64,000 nucleotides of DNA from Archegozetes longisetosus (taxonomy: Eukaryota; Arthropoda; Arachnida; Sarcoptiformes; Trhypochthoniidae): positions 15,061,794 to 15,125,793 of the forward strand of contig JAEMBT020000009.1 of NCBI GenBank assembly GCA_018873245.2, in the 5' to 3' direction. The notes below the pieces were generated by a model. That model ran no database searches. It was not told where the DNA came from and saw nothing but the letters and a program-made list of their open reading frames with translations. This document shows positions 1 to 9,297 of the stretch, piece after piece. Positions within the stretch are counted from its first letter, which is position 1. Every line of letters begins with the position of its first letter. The translations under genes were made by a program, and so were the position numbers.

Positions 1-634
1 AAGCGTGCATCATTTTTGCACTTTCTGTTATTTCTCTACTTTATTCTAATATTTGAAATCTAATTTACTCTAAATCTAACACGTTGTTTTGATAATTAGT
101 TGATTTTTATATTTTCTAGCTTAAACACGTTTAGATTAATGTAAGCTTCAATTCAATGAAATTTTGAGTTACTTATGCTTAATAGACATAAAAATGTTAG
201 ATTCACTGCTCAACCCTAATAGTCATTGAATGGGCATTTAAATCAAAACTCTCTTTATACCATTGATTGAGAAGTTGGATATTTTCGATCAAATAGTCAC
301 GAGAATTGATAGTCTAGTTGGTAACGGTAGGATATGCTCCAGTCACATACAACTGCATTCATACAACTGCATTCATACAACTTATTCATAAAAATATGTT
401 CATTTTACACTCATCATTCTTTTACATCAAGACTAAGCTTCAAATTGAATGTTTAGTCAGAAGTTTAGTGTAAAACAATTGGATTAAGATAGAGTTGAAA
501 AACTAATATGAGTGATCAAGTCAAATAATCAATGTTATTTGTTCACAAATAATGTTTCATACAATATTGTTATAGGTATTGACCAAAAATATTAATCAAG
601 ATTAATTTCATTAAAAAACGAGCACATTTCTAAA
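1..634. other. non-coding DNA downstream of eEF1beta, with a tRNA-like fragment
   Basis: AT-rich, no credible ORF. A stretch at 306-345 resembles a tRNA D-arm/A-box (AGTCTAGTTGG, then GGTAGGATATGCTCC) but no matching B-box follows, so it is at most a decayed tRNA-derived SINE head. Next to it is a 14-bp unit (CATACAACTGCATT) repeated about 2.5 times at 345-385. No clear AATAAA was found for the gene. Confidence 0.4.
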
Positions 635-1928
635 TTAGATTTTTTGAAACGCTGCGATATCTACTGATTGTACGTAGTCCTCAAATGCTTCGATCTCTTC
701 TGTCAACCAATCGATACTAACTGTATATCAAATTAATATTCAATTAATTCATGTCTAACTTCTTCTTATATATCTTTCTAAATACCTTTTTCGTCCTCAA
801 CCACGCAAACGATTTGCAATTTATGGATACCGTAAGCGAGTGGCACGAGTTTTGCTAGTAGAAATTCAGTAAATTTATTACATTTGTTATCACTATTGAC
901 AAGCTTTTTGTGATGAGTCTATTTATAACTAAATTTGGTTTATATTTTGCTTTCATTACTAATAATACATTAAATAATTTTGTTAATATCAGTATCTGAT
1001 GGAAAGTATGTCATTGAGTATTATGAGAGAGAGAGCGACAACAATAAAGGACCACTAATGCTATAATACACAAAAACAACTAAAAGTATCGCTTACAAAT
1101 TCCCCACATGAGGCCATCACAACTGATTGAACGGACTTTCTCTTCCATCTGCTTCATATCTGTTTCGTCGTCCCATGGCTTCACGTCCAGGATTACATTG
1201 GATTTAGCAATGGGTCCGGGTTCTGAACGATTAGCAATTAATAGGTTAAGTTAGGTTAGATTAGGTTAAGTTGGGTTAGATTGGGTTGAGTTAGGTTAGA
1301 TTAGATTGGGTTGAGTTAGGTTAGACTGAACATAAACGACATACTTTTGGCCTTTTTGTCGGCATAAGCCTTAAGTCGTTCTTCCTTAGCCTTTTCAGCC
1401 TCCTCATCAACCTGTCATCAAATACAAATTAGAAAATCAATACTCATATATAACAATATGTTATAATTGAGAACAGACTTCATCGTCAGAACCAAACAGC
1501 TCGAAGTCGTCATCGTTGTCAGCAGGTTTAGGAGCACTAGCAGCGTCAACACCATAATCAGCTAAGCTCTTATTAAGATTAGGAAATCTATAAAAGAGAA
1601 AAAGAAGCATAATAAAAAAGCAAAATCAAGTATAAATGAAACAATATACTAACTGTTTCCTCTCACTATCACTAAAGCTACCAATATGACTGGTCCATCT
1701 CTTAAGATGAGCAAGCTTAGAATCAATATTACTAGGGAGAGCTTGAAAGAGAAGTAAATCAGATTGAGATGGAGTATATCTATAAAATTAAGATTTAAGT
1801 ATTAGTTATATCATATTATAGTTGTATTGCATTTAGTTATACCCTTCTATGTAACTTCTTGTCTCTAAGTATGAGTTCAATGTCTGTTGTCCAGCATTTG
1901 ATTTAACGTCACCAAGCTTAACACTCAT
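635..1928 (-). CDS. eEF1beta: elongation factor 1-beta (eEF1B GEF subunit), seven exons, complete
   Basis: Exons on the minus strand are 1928-1843, 1779-1654, 1587-1479, 1411-1345, 1222-1097, 854-786 and 720-635. All introns are GT-AG (63, 66, 67, 122, 242 and 65 nt). The joined frame is 669 nt, encoding 222 aa, the usual family length. Residues 1-72 form the GST-C-like N-terminal domain (SYIEGYTPSQ at 25-34). An acidic linker carries the conserved FGSDDE casein kinase 2 site (102-107). The catalytic exchange domain follows from about 131 ([10 protein letters not shown] around 141-150, DGLMWG at 165-170, KLVPLAYGI from 173) and ends AAFQKI, with the penultimate Lys that in yeast reaches the eEF1A Mg site. 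It exchanges GDP for GTP on eEF1A in cytoplasmic translation elongation. The start ATG is the first in-frame Met and matches the family N-terminus. Identity is near certain; beta versus delta is settled by length. Confidence 0.96.
1230..1328 (+). repeat. degenerate TTAGG telomere-like array inside eEF1beta intron 4
   Basis: About 99 bp of GGTTAGGTTAGATT-type pentamers with scattered substitutions (TTAAG, TTGGG, TTAGA). It fills about 80% of the 122-nt intron (1223-1344). On the sense (minus) strand of the gene it reads CCTAA, so it supplies many CTAAC branch-point-like motifs; it ends a few nt before the acceptor. Confidence 0.85.
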
Positions 1929-2028
1929 TTTAGCAGAAATTTAGTTGAAATTAGAATCTAAATAATTATAAATAATAATGATTATAATCAAATATATTTT
2001 AGACTATTTAATTGTTCGATCTGATCGA

Positions 2029-2051
2029 CCACGTGGCTCTCAACCAAAAGG
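2029..2051 (-). promoter_or_regulatory. candidate eEF1beta promoter: palindromic E-box and TOP-like start
   Basis: CCACGTGG (2029-2036) is a perfect palindromic E-box, and the minus strand reads TTCCTTTTGG just upstream (2044-2053). That is a pyrimidine run like the TOP start of translation-machinery transcripts. Both lie 100-125 bp upstream of the ATG. No TATA box is seen. The transcription start itself is inferred. Confidence 0.35.
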
Positions 2052-2944
2052 AACCCTTATTGTTTAGTATGCTTGTAAGATGGCAATAGTTTATATATGT
2101 TTTATTAGATATTTTGTACTTTGTTTACTTTCTTATAGATTGCAGCTCTATCTTGTTTTTATAACCTATCTCATTTTTTCAACTTATCTCATTTACTACT
2201 TCTCATAAGCTTTCGCTTTAATACCACAACTATTCCAGTTATTTAACTTTTAATTAGTATTAAATCTATTTTAAACTATATATCATTCTTGAGTCAATTT
2301 CAACCTAAACTCCTCAAGTTTTATTTATGACATAAAATTATAGGAATTATAAATTTTGTTTTTTTTCAGCCTATCTTTCAGCCTAAAGTCTAGCTTCAGC
2401 TTCAAACTCTGAAGTCTCTGATAGCTCAAGCTTTAGAAGCTGCCTTCAATCTTAGCCCTCTTCATCTCTATGTATATTAAATCAAAAGCTAGTTTAATTT
2501 ATAGCGAACATAATTCTATTTAGAAATTCAAGTTTAAGAATGGACTGGGAACTAGTAATTTTGATAATTATTCGCATATTTGATTGCGAGTTCAAGCTAG
2601 CATAATAAGCTTATCTTGAGCTTTGTGCATCATTAACTCTAAAGTGATGAGCGGACATTAAAATAACATGACTTACAAAATATTTTCAAATGAATATATT
2701 TCAACGTAGTTGTTATCGTTTAATGTACTTTGTAATAATGTAATTATATAATAATTTGTCTACTATTAAAATTTCTTACTAAGTCATGTTATGTCTACAG
2801 AAATTAAGCTCAACGTATGTTATTATAAATAGAAATATACTTCAACTAACAAAATAATTGGAAAGTTTGAATGTTTTATAAATGAATCATTTTTAATAAA
2901 GAATCAGAAATTCATCATGCTCCAAGCTTTCTGTTGAATATCAA
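2052..2944. other. intergenic, nothing recognised
   Basis: AT-rich unique-looking sequence. No ORF above about 60 codons, RNA gene or structured repeat was seen apart from short A/T runs. Confidence 0.4.
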
Positions 2945-2960
2945 GTATGGAAGTCGAAAT

Positions 2961-3433
2961 CTACTTCTTGCCTTAGTTTTGAAACCATAAAGGCGAATAG
3001 AAATTAAAAGATAAGGTTAGACCGAAAGCCAATATTTAATATTTAGTCATCTAGTCTTTTGTGAGAACGAAATTCTATGGAAAAAAGCTTTTTCAAAACT
3101 GAATCAGAGTTTGAACTTTTTAGAGCTTAAACCTAGCCACACAAAAATGCTTTTATAAAACATTAATCTTATAAAATAATATTAATCTTTCGCATGAAAA
3201 ACCTTAAGATTGCGCAAGATTAAATAAATAAACGTATTAAAAAAGCATTTTTTGTAGTTAGTCTCTAATCTCCAAAAGTTCAAACTCTGATTCATTTTTG
3301 AAAAAGCTTTTTTTGCATAGAAGTTCGTTCTCACAAGGGACTAGATGACTACATATTAAATATTGGCTTTCGGTTTAACCCTATATTTTAATTTTTATAA
3401 GCCTTTATGGTTTCGAGTCAGGTAAGAAGTACT
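2961..3433. repeat. large imperfect inverted repeat (foldback element)
   Basis: Left arm about 2961-3165 and right arm about 3235-3433 are reverse complements at roughly 85%. Shared blocks include GAAACCATAAAGGC, CCGAAAGCCAATATTTAATA, GTCATCTAGTC, GTGAGAACGAA and GAATCAGAGTTTGAACTTTT. The spacer is about 70 bp. Sequence beyond the right arm (3430-3455, 3622-3665) repeats parts of the left border in inverted order, so a second, older inverted duplication is nested here. No coding capacity; probably a non-autonomous DNA transposon or hairpin element. Confidence 0.8.
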
Positions 3434-3989
3434 ATCATTTCCAAAGTCTTTGTAAAAATTCAAATTTGACGAAAAATTATGGTCAACATTTTGAGATTGC
3501 TATAAAACTATCATTAAATACTATTTTCTGAATGCATACTATCATTGTTGTAAAACTTTTTAAGGTTAAAAATTAAAGTTTAGTTTTAATGATATATCTT
3601 TCCCCTAATTATTGACGCAGAGTTTCACAAAGACTTTTGGAGGTGATACATTTCTACTTCCATGGCTTGAGTATGTTTCTCAATTCAAACATTTGCTAAC
3701 TTTTACTATAATTATTGGATTACTAGAACTGTGAAATTCTAAAATGTGTTTAATTTGATCGTTTACTAATATTATATCAAATATGAATTCAATTCAAACT
3801 GTTTTATGTCAACAGTTATCGAGAAATAGTTTGCGAAAACCAGCATTGAGTTCACTATCACTTAGACCGCTCAATATTCATATAAAAGTTATTATTATAA
3901 ATAGCTTTTGGTGATTTCACTTCAATTCACTTTATTGTTAGGTCAAACATAATTCAAATAAGCATTAGTCACTCATATTTTTAGAGTCG

Positions 3990-4181
3990 ATGTTTGATAA
4001 GCTATTTTCACAGATAATTTATCATTTTGCCGAATATCATTTTGCCGAATATCATTTTGCCGAATATCATTTTGCCGAATATCATTTCGCCGAATATCAT
4101 TTTGCCGAATATCATTTCGCTGAGCGTCATCTCGCCGAATGTGATTTGGCAGAATTTATATACAGATATACCTATCCATAA
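3990..4181 (+). CDS. doubtful small ORF of HFAEY pentapeptide repeats
   Basis: A 63-codon ORF whose centre (4021-4152) is a 15-bp tandem repeat, CATTTTGCCGAATAT, nine units. It encodes HFAEY repeats and ends HFAER, HLAEC, DLAEF. Towards the 3' end the units diverge but keep F/L-A-E: GCC changes to GCT and GCA, GAA to GAG, and Leu is written CTC then TTG. No signal peptide, domain or homologue is recognised. The repeat may equally be a plain minisatellite that is open by chance, because its unit is a multiple of three. Confidence 0.2.
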   Translation: MFDKLFSQIIYHFAEYHFAEYHFAEYHFAEYHFAEYHFAEYHFAERHLAECDLAEFIYRYTYP

Positions 4182-7100
4182 AAATTTTTCTTACAAGCAA
4201 ATCTAATTTTAATAATTGCTCTATACAAAGAACTTAGACAGGAAAATTTAAAAAGAAATATGCAAAATTTATTACTTTATAATGAAGCGTTAGCAATGCA
4301 TAGAATGTTTGATAAAATTAACAATTATGATTTTAAGGGAATGCTGCTAGTGCTTTTAAACTATCGTGAATCAATTGCGACACATTTGCTGCTCTGCAGA
4401 ATAGTGCCACAGCTAGCACATCGTGTGACGGTACTATTCAATGTTTCACAAAATACCACTAATTTAAATTTCATATTAGATCATTTCAATTTTTTATAGT
4501 ATTTTTTAAGTTAGCTTATATCTGTATAAACTTAAACAACAGATAGTATTTAGATTTCTTTTGTAAACACTTGAATTTTTCAATGTTTCAAAATGATTGA
4601 GTGGGGCCTCTTCTCTCATACTAAGTAGAATAGAAACTTTATTTGGCGAAAGGCACGATTTTTCGAAACGAAAAAACTTATAGTTAGGTTAGCCAGCTTA
4701 CAATATCGGAGAAATGGCATCCTGGTAAATGCAAAATAGGCGAAACAGTCTATATAATCTGTTACATATATGAGTACTATCTCCTAACAATCTGTTCTAA
4801 TAAGAAATTAATATGAAGGCCTTTTTGAACTTGTTTGTACAAAATAGTGTTGATGACTAAATGTATTACTGGAATTGTTCGCTCGAGTGAATAGCACTAT
4901 TGAAAAGTTATTTATTTTTGGTAAACAAGCAAATGATCGATAGAATTAATGTAAAGCTAACTTAATAATAATGTATAGATTTAAGTACTCTAAAAGTAGA
5001 TTGTATTTCACTTTTTTATGTTCTATATTAACTTAATTATTATTTATAGAACTAGTTCACCATCAAAACTTATGCATTAGACAATTCTACTGAAATAGAT
5101 ATGTAATGTATTGAGTGTCTGACTGCATACACAAGAATTTGCATGCAAGGAATTAGACCATAATAGAATGGTGTTATAGATGTTATAGGAGATTTCGATT
5201 GCTTATTAAAACTTAGTAACATTCAAGTTTGAATTTCAGTCTGAATTTCTTATTCAAAATGATCTAGCGCAAACAATCAATATATATAGATTGAATTAAA
5301 ACTTCTTATGAAACCGTTTTAATAAAAGTATAGTTAATTTAATTTTGAGAAATATTTGTTTTAGTTCAGTGCTATAAAGCTCTATCATTAATTGAAACAA
5401 CATTATAGAGAGAACTTTATAGAAGTGAACTGACGATATGCTAATGTAATGTAAAGATATGTTAATGAGTTACAGATATTAAAAAATTCTAATTTCAAAC
5501 TTTACGAAAATGTTTCCTAAATGTCATGTTATATATATTTTGTTATTTCTATCCAAACAAAATTTCACACTAGTTTTTTATTATAATTTTTTGCACAAGC
5601 TAGTTATAGAATTCACTATTCATCAACATTACAGTCAAAATATTAGGTAGATTTAGCCATACATCAACCGAATTGCTTTCAATTTCAATAATTCAATTAA
5701 CATTTTCTTAAATGTCTGCCACTTCTGTGAAACTAAATTTGTATAAAAATTTACATTTGATTGCATTCAATTTATTAATATCTAATAAGGTTTTAACTAT
5801 ACATCCATTGAGAGATTGCGCTTTTGCCATAAAAAGTCTTAAATTAGAAATCCATCAATGATGAGACTCAGTAATCAATAATTCACTTAAGATATGTATT
5901 TATCTCTTTTTAATCTCTTTAAAATTGGCTGTTTTTCAGTAAAACTTTCAACTTTGAATTAGTACAACTGAGGCAAAGTTTTGAGTACACAAAAGCATCG
6001 ATCTTTTTGTTAATTAGATAAATAGGAGATGATCCTGAGATAAGCAACATTTTGAAGGTATTACTGAATAATCAAGCAACATTTTGAAAGTATTAGTAAA
6101 TAATCAAGCTGAGCATATTGAGCTTAAAGCTACATTCAAACAGATAAGTAATACAAATGAAGTGATCTATAAAAACTAATACAATCTTCATCTATTAAAA
6201 TTAATTAGCTATATGAATTCTAAATAGTTTTTAAAGATCATTACCTCAATTAAACTATTCTCTAGTCATGACAGTAGTGAGAATTGCATATTCATATGAA
6301 TTAAGGTTATATTGAAATCGTGAGTCATTTTATATAGTCTATGCTTATGTGAACAGGTTTTGTAATTGTGTTAATATGATTTTAAACGTATTAACTTATT
6401 AAGCGTATTAAACTATATAACTTTAGTTAATTGTTTATATAGCTATTGAAAATTAATTTCTCTTTTCACCTCAACGTTCATGGATTTCTTAAATCAAATA
6501 TTTAGATAATCTAGATTTTTTTCCAATTCAAATCTTCTTTTTCTCACCAGGATATCGATATTTCGAAATTTGCTTTTATAACAAATTTACACGATTATTA
6601 TGTAACTAACTATTAACTATTGAGAAATGTTATTAAATTTACTTTTATTTTATGTAAATAATAACAACTTAATCACAATGTTGCCATTACAATAGAAAGT
6701 GGTGTATAGGGTATTTAACATACTCTCGATTTCAAGTCTGACAAGGAAAGTGAATCAGCGTTTCATAGCATAACTCGCCTCGTGAGCCACATTCAATCTA
6801 ATTAGATGCTTATCGGACCTAATATCTGGAAAATTACGATACAATAGATAACAATTCATGGGAAATTGTTAAATAAAAATAGACTCATCAGACAAACATC
6901 TTAGAGGTTGAATTTGAAATTCTGAAACATCTGGGAGATTTTCTAGAAAAATGCGAATTTATCATACGAAATTGCTTATTTTATATTTTTCGAAACCTTA
7001 GAGGGCCAAATAAAATAATTGGTAGGACCTGATCTACAGAGTAAAGTTCGTATGTAAGTCAAACTGGGTATGTCTTGGTCTTTTATTTACTGCTGCGTTT

Positions 7101-7565
7101 GCTTTCTCTTATCAGTTTACAGAAAGAGAATTACAGATTATTATTAAACTTTTAAGTTTAATACTTAGTATGGCCTACTGCAATACTTTAAACATACCAG
7201 TTGCATAAAACCTATTCAATCATCGTTTAACAGTCTTAGCAAAGCGATTGATCTCATTTGCAATTTCTTTATTTGTCAGACCCTTCTATGATTTAATAAT
7301 ATCTGATTCTTTCAATTTCGTGAATAATTCAGATGCATTCTATTGTCGAGAAATTTCATTTAAAATTAATTAATTAAACAAAACAATAAAACGAACACAT
7401 GAACTAAAACAAAATTGTTTATTAATGACTTTAAAGTGTGAAGTAAGTTTAGTTAAAATTAGTCATTCTTAAATATTCTCTGCTTATGTTCAACTTATCA
7501 AAAGCAAACAAAATTCTATATATCAGATATGATCTAAAAATTATTTAATATTGATAACTAAGATA
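4182..7565. other. intergenic, nothing recognised
   Basis: AT-rich. The 79-codon ORF at 4260-4499 shows no protein-like composition. A short inverted match links about 7057-7071 (AGTCAAACTGGGTA) with 7741-7755, flanking the transposon-like element at 7568, and a 12-bp direct match (GGTAGGACCTGA) occurs at 7021 and 7804. No gene is supported. Confidence 0.4.
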
Positions 7566-7567
7566 TA

Positions 7568-7741
7568 CAGTCTGACCCGGCTATTGGCAACTCGGTTAAA
7601 GGCAACCCCGGTTGTTAGTAAGTAACTTATTCGGTACCAACTAATCCAATCATATGTTAAAGAGTTGGGATATAGACAAACCCAGTTATAGGCAATTTAT
7701 GTTCTACACACCGACCAGTTGTCTATAACCGGGTCAGACTG
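7568..7741. mobile_element. pogo/Tc1-like MITE, family A, copy 1
   Basis: A 174-bp element bounded by CAGTCTGACCCGG at the left and its inverse CCGGGTCAGACTG at the right, flanked by TA on both sides (7566-7567, 7742-7743). Subterminal motifs of the type TATTGGCAACTCGG and CAGTTGTCTATAACC continue the inversion imperfectly. TA target site and CAGT termini are typical of the Tc1/mariner-pogo superfamily. It has no ORF. Confidence 0.8.
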
Positions 7742-7743
7742 TA

Positions 7744-8465
7744 CCCAGTTTGACTGTAAAGTCAACTCTGCATAGTAGATTATAGTACAGACCGATAGCA
7801 AGGGTAGGACCTGAAGTATGAATGACGTCTTTCAGTGCAAAATTGCCTTTAGAATCTGATCACCAACACTAGCCGGTCTGATCATTCCTTCGACCTATCC
7901 GCTTATATATACCCAGTGATAAATTCACTGCTAAGATCGGTGTCTAAGGGTAATGTCTATCTGACTGTTTTAAAACAACGTAATTTTAGCAAAAAGATGA
8001 TGATGAAGATCGAGTGGTAATTTAGGCAAAGAAAGCTGTGGAAATGCTAGAGAAATACTGTCTTCAGTGAGGTCTAGGTCGAACTACTTCAAACTTAAAA
8101 CTAGTCGTGCTATTGATGATACAGTTAAAAAGTTACGCTGAAAGCATAAACTAAAATGACTGATTATTCTCTAATTAACGATTATTTTTAGTGCCTGATA
8201 ATAATAAAAACTGTCGTTAAAATAGCACTGCGTAACCTAGTCAAAGCATACTATACTTGAAGTAAAAGGAATGCCTCAAATGTTTATTCATGAGTTGGCA
8301 ATGGAATAAACCTGAAAATACAGAGATGAGTAGATTATAACATAAATTAAATTGAACCACATGTTCAATATGAAAAAGTATTTATTTCAAAGTTTTAAAT
8401 GTACATCAATAATGGTTTGATATATTGAATGAATCGATACATTCTAATGATATGGCCATAATTCA
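7744..8465. other. intergenic between family A element and the glycine-rich gene
   Basis: No credible ORF. Slightly GC-richer than its surroundings at 7780-7990, with a TATATATA at 7903-7910, but no transcript downstream of it could be recognised. Confidence 0.35.
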
Positions 8466-8471
8466 TTTATT
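8466..8471 (-). other. poly(A) signal of the glycine-rich gene
   Basis: AATAAA on the minus strand, 20-40 nt past either possible stop codon (8492 or 8508). Confidence 0.65.
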
Positions 8472-8491
8472 TTCAATTGAAATCCTTATTC

Positions 8492-9197
8492 CTAAAAATC
8501 CTTCTTTCTAATATCCACTACTTCTTCCACCACCATAGCTGCCACCAAATCCACCGAAGCTGCTACCTCTAGAACTTCCCCCATAGCCACCGCCAAAACC
8601 ACCACCACCAAACCACCACCATATCCTCCGCTAATACCAGCACTTCTACCATCGCCTCTTGCAACAATGGTCTGAATATCTTCCTGGACAGGTTGAATCT
8701 CTTGAGTGATTTTTCTGTATGGAGTAATAACTTCTCGAACTTCTTGGATGATAGGCTTGGTGACCTCATGGATCAGTATATGAGGCTCATCCTCTGAGGA
8801 GGAGTGTTGAGTTCCACCACTGCCGCCTTCATGAGCTTGTTGTACATTTATGTTACTTGAAGATGATCTGAAGAGGATATTAAGCGGAACTGAGTTAGCA
8901 CCGACTTCGATGGTAGTCGGGGCAACGCTTCCAGAAGAACCAACATTTCGGTATTCAACATTGTGTCTGGTGATAATAGCAGCTGGGATAACTCCACCAG
9001 CTCCTCTACCACCACCATATCCACCGCCATTAAATCCTCCTCTGAATCCTCCACCATGTCCTCCACCATATCCTCCACCACCATAACCACCGGCATTACA
9101 ATAGACGAAGAGAACTGATACGATCAATACCTAAGAATACAGAGATTTTAAAAGATTTTATGATTGAAACATTTTTATCATAGCTTACTTTCAACAT
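8492..9197 (-). CDS. glycine-rich secreted (cuticle-type) protein with C-terminal frame break
   Basis: Exon 1 is 9197-9189 (Met-Leu-Lys), then a 58-nt GT-AG intron, then exon 2 from 9130. The N-terminus MLKVLIVSVLFVYCNA is a clear signal peptide, followed by a GGY/GGG-rich block, then a non-repetitive core of about 110 aa (NVEYRNVGSSG, TTIEVGANSVPLNILFRSSSS, KPIIQEVREVITPYRKITQE, EDIQTIVARG), then glycine-rich sequence again. After GGYGGG near 8611 the open frame turns into Val/Ala-rich residues and stops at 8492 (about 215 aa). Shifting by one base restores GGGGFGGGYGGSSRG and ends SSGY at 8508 (about 210 aa), almost surely the ancestral frame. The architecture matches glycine-rich extracellular matrix or cuticle proteins; I recall related cores in mites but could not check. 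The exact function is unknown. Confidence 0.85.
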
Positions 9198-9283
9198 TTT
9201 GAAGAGCTTTTAGTTGAATCTGTTTGAGATGTTTTTTGTTAGAATGTTTCTAAAACTATGATTTCTAAGCTGCTCTTCATGTG

Positions 9284-9293
9284 CTTTATATAC
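9284..9293 (-). promoter_or_regulatory. TATA box of the glycine-rich gene
   Basis: The minus strand reads GTATATAAAGC, about 90 bp upstream of the ATG at 9197. This predicts a start site near 9255-9260 and a 5' UTR of about 60 nt. The motif is strong and correctly placed. Confidence 0.65.
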
Positions 9294-9297
9294 TGAT

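Noticed and set aside
8569..9096. Other ORFs on both strands across the glycine-rich gene
   Set aside because: Shadows of GGN codons (Val/Trp-rich or Pro-rich frames). The chosen frame has a signal peptide, intron, TATA box and poly(A) signal.
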